DNA of 64,000 bases from Butyrivibrio hungatei DSM 14810 (GTDB lineage: Bacteria; Bacillota; Clostridia; Lachnospirales; Lachnospiraceae): positions 62,001-126,000 of the forward strand of contig NZ_FRDH01000011.1 of the NCBI RefSeq assembly GCF_900143205.1, in the 5' to 3' direction. Below are positions 43,838 to 52,779 of this stretch, one piece after another. Position numbers and translations under genes: made by a program. Under the pieces are notes generated by a model. That model did not search any database and was not told where the DNA came from. It was given only the letters and a program-made list of their open reading frames with translations. The number at the start of each line of letters is the position of its first letter. Within the stretch, counting starts at the first letter, position 1.

Positions 43838-44830
43838 ATGCAGTACGCAGATATAGGAATTGATTTAGGTACAGCATCTGTACTTGTTTACATTAGAGGT
43901 AAGGGTGTTGTTTTAAAAGAGCCTTCAGTTGTAGCTTACGATAGAGACACAGAAGAGATCAAGGCAATTGGTGAGGATGCACGTCTTATGCTTGGTCGTA
44001 CACCAGGCAACATCGTTGCAGTCAGACCTCTTAGACAGGGTGTTATCTCAAACTACAAGATCACTGAGCAGATGATGAGATACTTCATCAAGAAGGCAAT
44101 TGGTCGTAGAATTCACAGAAAGCCTTTTATTGCTGTATGTGTTCCTAGTGGAGCAACAGAAGTTGAGAAGAAGGCAGTAGAAGATGCTACAAGACTTTGT
44201 GGCGCAAGAGATGTTAAGACTATCGAAGAGCCTATTGCAGCAGCTATCGGTGCAGGAATTGATATTACTAAGCCATGCGGCAATATGATCGTTGATATAG
44301 GTGGTGGTACATCAGATATCGCTGTTATTTCACTTGGTGGAACTGTTGTTAGTACATCAGTTAAGGTTGCCGGTGATGACTTCGATGAGGCAATTGTTCG
44401 TTACATGAGAAAGAAACATAATCTTCTCATTGGTGACAGAACAGCTGAGGATATCAAGATCAAGATCGGTTCAGCTTATCCTAGAGCTGAGAATGATTAC
44501 CTTGACGTGCGTGGTAGAAACCTTGTTACAGGTCTTCCCAAGACAGTAAGAGTTTCTTCAGAAGAGACTGAGGAAGCTTTAAGAGAACCAACATCTCAGA
44601 TTATTGAAGCTATTCATAGCGTACTTGAGAATACTCCTCCAGAGCTTGCAGCTGATATTGCTGACAGAGGAATTGTTCTTACAGGTGGTGGAGCGCTTCT
44701 TCGTGGTTTAGAGGATCTTATCTATTCTAAGACTGGCATTAACACAATGACAGCTGAGGATCCAATGACAGCAGTTGCTATCGGAACCGGTCGCTATGTT
44801 GAGTTTATTGTAGGTTATCGTCAGGACTAA
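43838..44830 (+). CDS. mbl: MreB-family cell-shape actin, Mbl-type
   Basis: The 330-residue actin-like protein forms filaments that guide cell-wall synthesis. It has DIGIDLGTASVLVYIRGKG (phosphate 1), VCVPSGATEVEKKAVEDA, IVDIGGGTSDIAVISLGG (phosphate 2) and LTGGGALLRGLEDLI (adenosine motif), and the end ends with VGYRQD. I call it Mbl because two flagellar rod genes follow, the same order as mbl-flhO-flhP in Bacillus. I chose the ATG at 43838, after GAAAGGGG; the earlier frame start at 43817 lacks a site. Length is normal. Confidence 0.9.
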   Translation: MQYADIGIDLGTASVLVYIRGKGVVLKEPSVVAYDRDTEEIKAIGEDARLMLGRTPGNIVAVRPLRQGVISNYKITEQMMRYFIKKAIGRRIHRKPFIAVCVPSGATEVEKKAVEDATRLCGARDVKTIEEPIAAAIGAGIDITKPCGNMIVDIGGGTSDIAVISLGGTVVSTSVKVAGDDFDEAIVRYMRKKHNLLIGDRTAEDIKIKIGSAYPRAENDYLDVRGRNLVTGLPKTVRVSSEETEEALREPTSQIIEAIHSVLENTPPELAADIADRGIVLTGGGALLRGLEDLIYSKTGINTMTAEDPMTAVAIGTGRYVEFIVGYRQD

Positions 44831-44893
44831 TAATTTGTTGTGCGGTTCATGGACTGAACTGCAAATAAACCAGGATGGTATGAGGGATTTTGT

Positions 44894-45724
44894 ATGGTAA
44901 AGGGTCTTTATACTGCTTACACAGGTATGATCAACGAGCAACACAGAATGGATGTGCTCACCAACAATCTTGCCAATGCCAACACTAATGGATACAAAAA
45001 GGAAGGCGCAACATCACAGTCTTTCAGTGATCAGCTTGCGCTGAAAATAAAAGATTATACTGATGCCCCGTTCACTGCGCGTGGACTGGGCATTATTAAT
45101 CCGGGTGTTAAGATTGGCGAAGGCTATGTAGATTGGTCTGAGGGACCAATGAAGGAAACAAATAATACTTTCGATATGGCTATTGGCGGTTATGGATTCT
45201 TTGGAATCGAATACACTAACAAAGCTGTTAATATCGAGAGAGATGTAGCCAATCAGACAAATATCATGTATACACGTGATGGTAATTTCACTTTGAATGC
45301 TGACGGAGTTTTAGTAACTCAGGATGGCGACTATGTCCTTTCTCAGGATGGTGGTCATATTGAGATCGACCCGGACCTTCCGGTTGAGATCAATACTCTG
45401 GGCGAAGTTATTCAGGATGGTGAAGTAGTTGCCACAGTTGGCCGCTTTGATTTTGAGAAGACAACATATCCTGATGGCAGGATAACATATAATAATCTTG
45501 AGCATTACGGCGAGAATATGTATATTCCTATCGATGGAACCAATGCTGTAGAATCAACATCAGCGCTTTATGCCGGATTCCTTGAACAGTCCAACGTTTC
45601 AGTTGTCGATGAGATGGTCAATATGATCGCAGTTCAGAGAAATTACGATACTAACCAGCGTATGATCACTACAGTGGATTCATCTTTGGATATTGCAGTT
45701 AATCAGCTTGGTAGACTTTCATAA
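44894..45724 (+). CDS. flagellar basal-body rod protein, FlhO/FlgF-like
   Basis: The 276-residue protein is a FlgF/FlgG-type rod protein. It starts with VKGLYTAYTGMINEQHRMDV and the rod-protein motif LTNNLANANTNGYKKEGA, and ends with the partner motif SALYAGFLEQSNVSVVDEMV followed by MIAVQRNYDTNQRMI, both used for rod assembly. In Bacillus the pair after mbl is flhO and flhP. It is 63 bases downstream of mbl, with GAGGGA before the ATG. That gap holds a weak hairpin (TGCGGTTCA with TGAACTGCA at 44840-44862) without a T run. Confidence 0.88.
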   Translation: MVKGLYTAYTGMINEQHRMDVLTNNLANANTNGYKKEGATSQSFSDQLALKIKDYTDAPFTARGLGIINPGVKIGEGYVDWSEGPMKETNNTFDMAIGGYGFFGIEYTNKAVNIERDVANQTNIMYTRDGNFTLNADGVLVTQDGDYVLSQDGGHIEIDPDLPVEINTLGEVIQDGEVVATVGRFDFEKTTYPDGRITYNNLEHYGENMYIPIDGTNAVESTSALYAGFLEQSNVSVVDEMVNMIAVQRNYDTNQRMITTVDSSLDIAVNQLGRLS

Positions 45725-45743
45725 TATTTTTTGCAAACAATAT

Positions 45744-45770
45744 TAAGTAATTACAGAAATCTGCCGATAA
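45744..45770 (+). promoter_or_regulatory. sigma-D (flagellar) promoter of the second rod gene
   Basis: TAAG at 45744-45747, a 15-base spacer and GCCGATAA at 45763-45770 match the flagellar sigma factor pattern TAAA-N15-GCCGATAA with one difference in the -35. The gene starts at 45848. Confidence 0.75.
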
Positions 45771-45847
45771 ACGGTAAGAGAGATACATTAGGTCACGGAG
45801 GACGGATGTATTCAAATGTTATTTGATATTGAAATCGGAGGTGGCTT

Positions 45848-46675
45848 ATGGTAAGAAGTCTTTGGTCAGCAGCAACTGGTATGAATGCCCAGCAGACTAA
45901 TGTAGATACTATTTCAAACAATCTTGCCAATGTTAACACTGTAGGATATAAGGCACAGGGCGCTCAGTTTAAATCTCTTCTTTATCAGGAGCTTCAGACT
46001 GTAACAACAACTGCTAATGGCACACCAAAACCAACCAATTCACAGGTGGGACTTGGTGTTAGAACTTCAACCATTAATCAGTTCTTTTCCCAGGGATCAT
46101 TTCAGAATAGTGATAACCCAGCAGCACTTGCTATAAGTGGTGATGGATTCTTTAGTTATATGGATGCTGATGGTGAGACACAGTTGTATACCAGAAACGG
46201 TAATTTCACATGGGCTCTTACAGAGACAGGTGGAACAACAGTAGAACTTACAACAGCTGAAGGTAACCCTGTGCTTGATATTGATGGTAACGCGATCACT
46301 ATTGATAACGCTATTGCCAGCAGGATCACTATTGGTGGTGATGGTAAGATATATTATCCAAATGAAGAGGGTGTACCTGAACCGGTTAATAATCTTCAGA
46401 TTGGTATCTGGCAGTTCAGAAATAGAGAAGGTCTTGAGAGAGTGGGTAGTGCAGCTTGGAAAGAGACAGCAGCAAGCGGTGAGCCTGTTCTTGAGGCAGA
46501 TGCAGACAATATCAAGGTTAGTGAGATCGTTCAGGGTTATCTTGAAGGTTCAAACGTAAATGTAGCAACAGAGATGGTAAACCTTATCGTTGCACAGCGT
46601 GCTTACGAAATGAATTCAACAGCAATCCAGACAACTGATGAGATGATGCAGACTGCTAATGGTCTTAAGAGATAA
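45848..46675 (+). CDS. flagellar basal-body rod protein, FlhP/FlgG-like
   Basis: The 275-residue rod protein has MVRSLWSAATGMNAQQTNVD and SNNLANVNTVGYKAQGA at the N-terminus and the FlgG-type end VQGYLEGSNVNVATEMVNL then IVAQRAYEMNSTAI. It is closer to FlgG than the preceding gene. AATCGGAGGT precedes the ATG. Its own sigma-D promoter at 45744 lies 78 bases upstream. The FlgJ-like gene follows after 14 bases, so both share this late flagellar transcript. Confidence 0.9.
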   Translation: MVRSLWSAATGMNAQQTNVDTISNNLANVNTVGYKAQGAQFKSLLYQELQTVTTTANGTPKPTNSQVGLGVRTSTINQFFSQGSFQNSDNPAALAISGDGFFSYMDADGETQLYTRNGNFTWALTETGGTTVELTTAEGNPVLDIDGNAITIDNAIASRITIGGDGKIYYPNEEGVPEPVNNLQIGIWQFRNREGLERVGSAAWKETAASGEPVLEADADNIKVSEIVQGYLEGSNVNVATEMVNLIVAQRAYEMNSTAIQTTDEMMQTANGLKR

Positions 46676-46689
46676 AGTAAGGAGCTAAT

Positions 46690-47082
46690 ATGGCTGGATT
46701 AGATATTAAGGGGCTTAATGCTACCGCGGTAACTGAATATGCCATGCAGGAGAGCAAGAATGCAAGTACAGTTGCTCTTCAAAAGAAGCTTGAGAGCACT
46801 TCTAAGTCATCTACTGATGATGAGCTTATGGAAGCCTGCAAAGGTTTTGAAGCTTACTTCTTGGAGCAGATGTTCAAAGAGATGCAGAAGTCTGTAGATG
46901 CTCTTAAACCTGAAAAGGGAGATAATTCCACAAACACTTTGGTGGATTTCTTTAAAGATCAGACACTTCAGGAAGTTTGTTCAACATCCGTTGATACTCA
47001 GAGTAATGGATTTGCACAGATGCTGTATGAGAACTTGAAGCGTAATTACGACATTCCGGAAGGAAAGTTGGAAAATAAATAA
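46690..47082 (+). CDS. FlgJ-like rod-binding protein (N-terminal domain only)
   Basis: The 130-residue protein matches the rod-binding domain of FlgJ: DELMEACKGFEAYFLEQMFK, MQKSVDALKPEKGD and LVDFFKDQTLQEVCS, then GFAQMLYENLKRNY. The muramidase half of enterobacterial FlgJ is absent, as is usual in Firmicutes, so the protein likely caps or guides rod assembly. AAGGAG precedes the start. It ends the flagellar unit, with a strong terminator after it. Confidence 0.88.
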   Translation: MAGLDIKGLNATAVTEYAMQESKNASTVALQKKLESTSKSSTDDELMEACKGFEAYFLEQMFKEMQKSVDALKPEKGDNSTNTLVDFFKDQTLQEVCSTSVDTQSNGFAQMLYENLKRNYDIPEGKLENK

Positions 47083-47096
47083 CTGATGAATAATAT

Positions 47097-47138
47097 AGCG
47101 CGTAATTCTTAAGAAAACTTAAGGATTGCGCGCTTTTT
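47097..47138 (+). terminator. intrinsic terminator after the flgJ-like gene
   Basis: AGCGCG, AAT and CTTAAG segments pair with CTTAAG, ATT and CGCGCT (two small mismatches) across AAAA, followed by five T residues. Confidence 0.9.
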
Positions 47139-47142
47139 GTTG

Positions 47143-47151
47143 TGGTATACT
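47143..47151 (+). promoter_or_regulatory. extended -10 promoter of recD2
   Basis: TGG then TATACT at 47146-47151 form an extended -10. The expected transcription start is 47157-47159, which is at or next to the ATG at 47159. No good -35 is seen. Confidence 0.65.
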
Positions 47152-47158
47152 ATTTGCT

Positions 47159-49408
47159 ATGGAAAAAGAAGTTGTTAAAGGATACATTGATCATTTTATA
47201 TATAAAAACGCCGAGAATGGTTATGGAGTAGTGAGCCTTGTTGTGGACGGAGAGGAACTGGTCTGCACTGGCATATTCAAGGATGCTGATGTGGGAGATA
47301 CTCTGGAGATTGAAGGCGATATTGTAAATCACCCGGTTTATGGTGAGCAGCTCAAAGTGGCTAATTTCAAGATCATTATGCCGGATGATGCTGTTTCTAT
47401 GCAGAGATATCTTGGATCAGGAGCTATCAAAGGTGTTGGAGAAGCTCTGGCTGCACGAATTGTTAAGAAGTTTGGCGCTGAAACCTTTAGGATCATAGAA
47501 GATGAGCCTGAGAGACTTGCTGAGATCAAAGGAATCAGTGAGAAAAAAGCTATAGATATTGCTATGCAGATGGCTGAAAAGAGGGAAATGCGCGATGCCA
47601 TGATGTTTCTCTCTCAATATGGTATCAGCAATACCATGGCTGTTAAGATTTTTAATACCTATGGATCAAGGCTATATGGCATCATTCAGGAGAATCCATA
47701 TCAGCTTGCTGATGATATTTCCGGTATTGGTTTTAGAACTGCAGATGAGATTGCGGGTAAGATCGGAATAAGAGTCGATTCAGAATACAGGATCAGAAGC
47801 GGCATTTTGTTCACTCTTTTACAGGCATCGCTTGATGGAAATACATATCTTCCTATTGATGAGCTTGTGCCCAAGACATTAGCACTTTTGGAAACAGGAC
47901 CAGAAGCGCTTATCGATTCAGAAAGTGTTCGCACTCAAATAGCTAACCTTACAATTGACAAGAAGCTGGTGGTCAAGAATGACACTAATATTTTTGCTGC
48001 CAGTTTTTACTATGAGGAGCAGGGCTGCGCAGTAATGCTCTCTGATCTTAATCTTACTGAGAAGACTGAGCCGGCTGAGGAAAAGATTTATCTGGACAGG
48101 ATACTTGAGATTGAAAAGAGAAAAGGCATTGAGCTTGATACCCTTCAAAGAGATGCGGTTTTAAAGAGCATTTCTAATGGAGTGGTGATAATAACCGGTG
48201 GACCAGGTACGGGTAAGACTACCACTATCAACACTATAATTGAATATTATGCGAGTCAGGGCATGGATATAATGCTGGCGGCACCTACGGGGAGAGCAGC
48301 AAAGCGCATGACTGAGACTACAGGATACGAGGCCAGGACCATACACAGATTGCTTGAAGTTTCAGGACAGATGGATGATGAAAAAGGCTCAGGCGTTCAT
48401 TTTGAGAGAAATCGAGATAATCCTCTGGAAGCAGATGCCATCATCATTGACGAGATGTCCATGGTAGATACACATCTCTTTTATTCATTGTTAAAAGCTT
48501 TGGTACCTGGAGTACACCTGATACTGGTGGGAGATAGTTCTCAGCTTCCAAGCGTTGGAGCAGGTCAGGTGCTTAGTGACCTCATTTCCAGCCAGAAGTT
48601 TCCGACTATATATCTGAAAAAGATCTTCAGGCAGGCGGAAGAGAGTGACATAGTAATGAACGCCCACAGGATCCACAACGGTGAAAAGCCTGTTATTGAT
48701 AATAAGAGTAAGGATTTCTTTTTCCTTGAAAGAAATGACAGTAACGTCATATACAAACATATGGTACAGCTCATCAGGGATAAGCTTCCTGCGTATGTTG
48801 ATGCCGGACCTTATGATATTCAAGTGCTGACACCTATGAAAAAAGGACCACTTGGAGCACAGCAATTAAATCTGGTTCTTCAGGAATATTTAAATCCGCC
48901 GGATCCTTCTAAAAAAGAGCATACCTATGGCGATATGACACTTCGTGAAGGTGACAAAGTCATGCAGATCAGGAATAACTATCAGGCTGAATGGGAAGTT
49001 GTAGGTAAATACAATGTTCCTATAGATTCTGGAATGGGAATCTTTAATGGAGACATGGGAATAGTAAAAGAAATCAATGAATATTCTCAGGATCTTGTGG
49101 TGGAATTTGATGAGCACAGAAGAGTCAGGTATCCTTTCTCTGAACTTGATGAGCTTGAGCTGTCTTATGCTATTACGATACATAAATCACAGGGAAGTGA
49201 GTACCCTGCAGTTATTTTGCCACTCCTTGGCGGACCAAGAATGCTTCTTAACAGAAATCTTCTCTACACGGCGGTCACAAGGGCTAAGAGTACGGTCTGT
49301 ATCCTTGGAAGTAGCCAGACTCTGATGACTATGGTTGATAATGAGGAGCAACTCAGGAGATATACAGGACTTTCAGATAGGATAAAAGAAGTTTTTGATG
49401 CAATTTGA
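47159..49408 (+). CDS. recD2: RecD2-type ATP-dependent DNA helicase
   Basis: This 749-residue SF1 helicase of the RecD2 family has an N-terminal domain with helix-hairpin-helix repeats (RYLGSGAIKGVGEALAARIV), Walker A ITGGPGTGKTTTINTII, Walker B IIDEMSMVD, the motif IFRQAEESDI, and ELSYAITIHKSQGSEYPAVI near the C-terminus. RecD2 unwinds DNA 5'-3' in repair, without RecB or RecC. The ATG at 47159 has no ribosome binding site before it and lies at the predicted transcription start, so the mRNA is probably leaderless. An in-frame TTG at 47126 lies inside the terminator hairpin and is unlikely. Confidence 0.93.
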   Translation: MEKEVVKGYIDHFIYKNAENGYGVVSLVVDGEELVCTGIFKDADVGDTLEIEGDIVNHPVYGEQLKVANFKIIMPDDAVSMQRYLGSGAIKGVGEALAARIVKKFGAETFRIIEDEPERLAEIKGISEKKAIDIAMQMAEKREMRDAMMFLSQYGISNTMAVKIFNTYGSRLYGIIQENPYQLADDISGIGFRTADEIAGKIGIRVDSEYRIRSGILFTLLQASLDGNTYLPIDELVPKTLALLETGPEALIDSESVRTQIANLTIDKKLVVKNDTNIFAASFYYEEQGCAVMLSDLNLTEKTEPAEEKIYLDRILEIEKRKGIELDTLQRDAVLKSISNGVVIITGGPGTGKTTTINTIIEYYASQGMDIMLAAPTGRAAKRMTETTGYEARTIHRLLEVSGQMDDEKGSGVHFERNRDNPLEADAIIIDEMSMVDTHLFYSLLKALVPGVHLILVGDSSQLPSVGAGQVLSDLISSQKFPTIYLKKIFRQAEESDIVMNAHRIHNGEKPVIDNKSKDFFFLERNDSNVIYKHMVQLIRDKLPAYVDAGPYDIQVLTPMKKGPLGAQQLNLVLQEYLNPPDPSKKEHTYGDMTLREGDKVMQIRNNYQAEWEVVGKYNVPIDSGMGIFNGDMGIVKEINEYSQDLVVEFDEHRRVRYPFSELDELELSYAITIHKSQGSEYPAVILPLLGGPRMLLNRNLLYTAVTRAKSTVCILGSSQTLMTMVDNEEQLRRYTGLSDRIKEVFDAI

Positions 49409-50114
49409 TTTTATTGATAAAGCCCTGAGCTTTTTGTATCCAAGGCACTGCCCTATATGTGATGAGCTGGTTAAAAGTGGAGAGCTCGTTCATTTAGAAT
49501 GCCAGAAAAAGGTAAGGCTTATATCTGGTTCAAAATGCATGAAATGCGGCAAGCAGCTTGGAATGGGAAATGACAGTGAGTACTGTAGTGACTGTGTACG
49601 AATAAAGCATAGATTTGAAAGAAACTTTGGCGTGTTTCAGTATAGGAGCATATCTGGATCCATATATAAATTCAAATACATGGGAAGACAGGAATATGCA
49701 GATTACTATGCTCGTGTAACAACCAAAAAGCTGTCTAAAAAGATAAAGCAGCTTGGTGTTGAAGCAATAATACCTGTTCCAATGTATAGTGGGAAGAAAA
49801 AGCAGAGAGGCTATAATCAGGCTGAAGTATACGCCAAAAAGCTTGCAAGGGAACTAAGAATTGAATATAGAGATGACATCATAGTCAGAGCCAGACCGAC
49901 ATTGCCAATGAAGAAACTGGACGCCAGAGGCAGGCGCATTAATTTGAAAAAGGCTTTTAATATAGTGCGAAATGATGTAAAATTTAAGTGTATACTTATT
50001 ATTGATGACATCTATACAACAGGAAGTACCATTGATGAGATCGCCCATGAGTTTCAGATGGCGGGAGTGGAGAATGTTTATTCTCTGACACTAGCTATCG
50101 GGCAAACTACTTAA
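49398..50114 (+). CDS. comFC: ComF family phosphoribosyltransferase-like protein (ComFC)
   Basis: The 238-residue protein has an N-terminal zinc region (YPRHCPICDELV, CMKCGKQLG, CSDC) and a phosphoribosyltransferase-type domain with the PRPP-binding motif ILIIDDIYTTGSTIDEIA. In Bacillus comFC is part of the DNA-uptake operon, but homologues occur widely in non-competent species and can act in DNA repair or metabolism. It overlaps recD2 by 11 bases. The usual comFA and comFB are not next to it. I chose the ATG at 49398; a TTG lies one codon upstream. Confidence 0.88.
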   Translation: MQFDFIDKALSFLYPRHCPICDELVKSGELVHLECQKKVRLISGSKCMKCGKQLGMGNDSEYCSDCVRIKHRFERNFGVFQYRSISGSIYKFKYMGRQEYADYYARVTTKKLSKKIKQLGVEAIIPVPMYSGKKKQRGYNQAEVYAKKLARELRIEYRDDIIVRARPTLPMKKLDARGRRINLKKAFNIVRNDVKFKCILIIDDIYTTGSTIDEIAHEFQMAGVENVYSLTLAIGQTT

Positions 50115-50134
50115 CATAAATGGAGGTCAGAATT

Positions 50135-50545
50135 ATGAACATTCGTAATTGTTCTAGGTGCGGAAAGATGTTTAATTACATCGGTGGACAGCCTATCTGT
50201 GAGCCATGTAAAAAGGCATTGGAAGAAGATTTTCAAAATGTAAAGAAGTACATTGAGGAAAATCCACATGCCGATATTAAGCAGATCGCCGAAGATAATG
50301 GGGTTACAACAAAGCAGATTCAGCAGTGGATCCGTGAAGAGAGACTAATGTTCTCAGAGGGATCTCCAATTGCACTTCAGTGTGAAAAGTGTGGAGAGCC
50401 TATTTTGACAGGAAGATTTTGTGCTAAATGTAAAGGTACTATGGCAAATAATTTAACTAATACATTTGCTAAGCCTCAGCCTGCTGTTCAGCAGCAGCCT
50501 GTAAAGAAAGAGACTAAGGCAGGTATGCGCTTCCTGGATACTTAA
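50135..50545 (+). CDS. YvyF-like flagellar operon zinc protein
   Basis: The 136-residue protein has a zinc motif CSRCGKMF with ICEPCKKAL at the N-terminus, an HTH-like region (DIKQIAEDNGVTTKQIQQWI), and a second pair CEKCGEPI with CAKCKG. This matches YvyF (TIGR03826), which in Bacillus lies after comFC and before flgM. I chose the ATG at 50135, preceded by TGGAGGT. The next gene here is not flgM but an unknown membrane protein, so only half of the Bacillus order is kept. It could be a regulator that binds RNA or DNA. Confidence 0.82.
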   Translation: MNIRNCSRCGKMFNYIGGQPICEPCKKALEEDFQNVKKYIEENPHADIKQIAEDNGVTTKQIQQWIREERLMFSEGSPIALQCEKCGEPILTGRFCAKCKGTMANNLTNTFAKPQPAVQQQPVKKETKAGMRFLDT

Positions 50546-50554
50546 GGAGCAAAA

Positions 50555-50950
50555 ATGTTAAATGAAGAAAAAGTCATTTTGATGACCAAGATGACTGCGT
50601 TTATGGATCGTGAAGGCAAAAAGAACGGAACTATCAATTCCTACTTTAGAAGTGATTACATTGGCTTTAACATTATCAAGTCGGTGATCAGTGCTACAAT
50701 AGTTTTTGCAATTATTGTTGGTACATATGCACTTTATGATTTTGAAAATGTAATATCTAATCTTTATAATACTGATAATTTACTGACAATCGGCAGGAGG
50801 TTTCTTATATATTACCTCCTGCTTGTTGGCGTGTATTCTCTTGCATCATATATCATCTATTCCTATCGTTATTCCAAGATGCGCAAGAATATGAAAGAGT
50901 ATTATGGAAATCTGAAAAAACTAGCAAGAATGTACGAAAAGGAACAATGA
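50555..50950 (+). CDS. two-helix membrane protein, unknown function
   Basis: I do not recognise this 131-residue protein. It has a cytoplasmic start of about 40 residues (TKMTAFMDREGKKNGTIN), two helices (VISATIVFAIIVGTYALY, about residues 44-61, and FLIYYLLLVGVYSLASYII, about residues 83-101), and a basic C-terminal tail likely in the cytoplasm (RKNMKEYYGNLKKLARMYEK). AAGGAGC precedes the start. It lies between yvyF and another unknown membrane protein, and the spacing (nine and four bases) places all in one operon with cdaA. Confidence 0.65.
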   Translation: MLNEEKVILMTKMTAFMDREGKKNGTINSYFRSDYIGFNIIKSVISATIVFAIIVGTYALYDFENVISNLYNTDNLLTIGRRFLIYYLLLVGVYSLASYIIYSYRYSKMRKNMKEYYGNLKKLARMYEKEQ

Positions 50951-50954
50951 TATC

Positions 50955-51896
50955 ATGACATCACTTTTAGAATTAAAGCAATACATCAAAAAATTTTATA
51001 TCAAAAATGAAACTTACATTACTTACATTTGGAAGTTCTTGCTTGCACTTGTATCTATTTTAATGATCAATGGCAAGCTTGGTTATATGAATTCTCTCAA
51101 TAACTTTGCTATTGTTATGATGGCTGCACTTCTTTGCGCCATCCTTCCAGCAAACTTTATTGTATTTATTTCAGCTGTGTTTATTCTTGGACATTTATAT
51201 GCGTTGGCACCTGAATGTGCAATGATCGTTGCAATCATTTTTGTGCTGATGTTTTTATTGTATTTCAGGTTCTCACCTAAGGATACACTGGCTGTTTTAC
51301 TTACTCCTGTCTTTTATTTTCTTCATATCCCATTTGTTATGCCACTTGCGATGGGACTTCTTGGAACACCTGCATCTGCAGTGTCTGTTGCATTTGGAGT
51401 AGTTATTTCGTTTGTAATCTCTTACTTTTCATCTAACGCAGCAACCTTTGGAAGTGATGGAGTAGTAGAGGCTGCTAATGAGTTCCATACGATCCTTGCA
51501 GGAATTATTGGTAACAAGACTATGATCGTTATGATCGTAGCTTTTGCGATAACAGTAGTTATTGTATATATGATCCGCAGATCTTCAGCAGATAATTCAT
51601 GGAAAATCGCCATTGCTTGCGGAGCAATCTCACTTATCATTTGTATTCTCATTGGAAGTCTTGTGTGTGATGCAGAGATTTCGATAATTGGAGTGATATT
51701 TGGTACAATTATCTCAGCTCTTTTGATGCTGGTTGTAGAATTCTTCTCCTTCAGCCTTGATTACAGCAGAACAGAGAAAGTTCAGTTCGAAGATGATGAG
51801 TACTACTATTATGTTAAGGCTGTACCTAAGGTTACAGTTTCAACTCCAGAGAGAAAAGTAAAAAAGATAAATCGTGCTAGAGAACAGCACAGATAA
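50955..51896 (+). CDS. polytopic membrane protein upstream of cdaA, unknown function
   Basis: This 313-residue protein has about eight to ten hydrophobic segments, a long loop with SSNAATFGSDGVVEAANEF, and a cytoplasmic tail of about 45 basic residues (VKAVPKVTVSTPERKVKKIN). No transport, enzyme or channel signature is clear. It sits 16 bases before cdaA and four bases after the preceding gene, so it is almost surely co-transcribed with the c-di-AMP synthase. A role in ion transport or as a CdaA partner is possible but not shown. The start is supported only by a weak site (GGAACA). Confidence 0.65.
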   Translation: MTSLLELKQYIKKFYIKNETYITYIWKFLLALVSILMINGKLGYMNSLNNFAIVMMAALLCAILPANFIVFISAVFILGHLYALAPECAMIVAIIFVLMFLLYFRFSPKDTLAVLLTPVFYFLHIPFVMPLAMGLLGTPASAVSVAFGVVISFVISYFSSNAATFGSDGVVEAANEFHTILAGIIGNKTMIVMIVAFAITVVIVYMIRRSSADNSWKIAIACGAISLIICILIGSLVCDAEISIIGVIFGTIISALLMLVVEFFSFSLDYSRTEKVQFEDDEYYYYVKAVPKVTVSTPERKVKKINRAREQHR

Positions 51897-51912
51897 GATA
51901 TAAAGGAACACT

Positions 51913-52779
51913 ATGAAGCAGATAGATTTTCTTTTTGATTTTAATAGAACTAGTCTGCACATGCCGACTATAAGATTTTCAGATATACTAGAAGTCTTTA
52001 TTATCGCATTTCTGGTATATCATATTTTAGTGTGGGCAAAAAATACAAGATTATGGTCTCTTTTAAAGGGAATAATCGTCATAGTTGTCTTTATTTTGAT
52101 AGCTGCGCTGTTTAATATGTCTACTATCCTATGGATTGTCGAGAGAGTATTCAGTATAGCTATCATAGCTATGGTTGTAATACTGCAGCCAGAACTTAGA
52201 AAAGCGTTGGAAGAGCTGGGACGAAAAAATTTCTTTTCCAATGTGTTATCTTTGGGGGATCCCAAGACAGAAGGCCGTTTTTCAGACAGAACATTAAATG
52301 AGATAGTAAGAGCATGTGTTGAAATGGGTAAAGTCAGAACTGGTGCCCTTATTGTTATTGAGCAGAATCATCCTCTTGCTGAGTATGAAAGAACAGGAAT
52401 AGATGTAGATGGTATTGTTACAAGCCAGCTACTTATCAATATATTCGAACATAATACACCGCTTCATGATGGTGCAGTCATCATCAGAGGCGACAGAGTG
52501 ACAGCGGCGACATGTTATCTTCCTTTGTCGGATAATATGGGAATTGGTAAGGAACTTGGAACTAGACATAGAGCCGGTATCGGTGTTTCAGAGGCTACAG
52601 ATTCACTTACTATCATTGTTTCAGAAGAAACAGGAAAAATAAGTATTGCCTACGAAGGCGAGCTTGAAAGAGCAGTAGATAGCGACAGGCTGAGAGAACG
52701 TTTGAGAATCTTGCAGGACAAGCATACAGAAGAGACTCCTATCAAACATCTTGCCAGAAAGGCTAAGGTGAGAAAATGA
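51913..52779 (+). CDS. cdaA: diadenylate cyclase CdaA
   Basis: CdaA makes c-di-AMP from two ATP at the membrane. The 288 residues have three N-terminal helices (about residues 25-90), followed by the DAC domain with the catalytic motif HDGAVIIRGDRV, and GTRHRAGIGVSEATDS. The C-terminal 20 residues are basic. c-di-AMP controls potassium and osmotic balance and cell-wall state in Firmicutes. AAGGAAC precedes the ATG. The stop overlaps the cdaR start (ATGA), the classic cdaA-cdaR-glmM order. Confidence 0.96.
   Translation: MKQIDFLFDFNRTSLHMPTIRFSDILEVFIIAFLVYHILVWAKNTRLWSLLKGIIVIVVFILIAALFNMSTILWIVERVFSIAIIAMVVILQPELRKALEELGRKNFFSNVLSLGDPKTEGRFSDRTLNEIVRACVEMGKVRTGALIVIEQNHPLAEYERTGIDVDGIVTSQLLINIFEHNTPLHDGAVIIRGDRVTAATCYLPLSDNMGIGKELGTRHRAGIGVSEATDSLTIIVSEETGKISIAYEGELERAVDSDRLRERLRILQDKHTEETPIKHLARKAKVRK

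Noticed and set aside
44840-44862. Hairpin TGCGGTTCA/TGAACTGCA as a terminator after mbl
   Set aside because: No T run follows and the stem has a mispair; more likely read-through into the rod gene.
49398-50545. Possible natural competence operon because of comFC
   Set aside because: comFA and other DNA-uptake genes are not in the window and comFC homologues are common in non-competent species.
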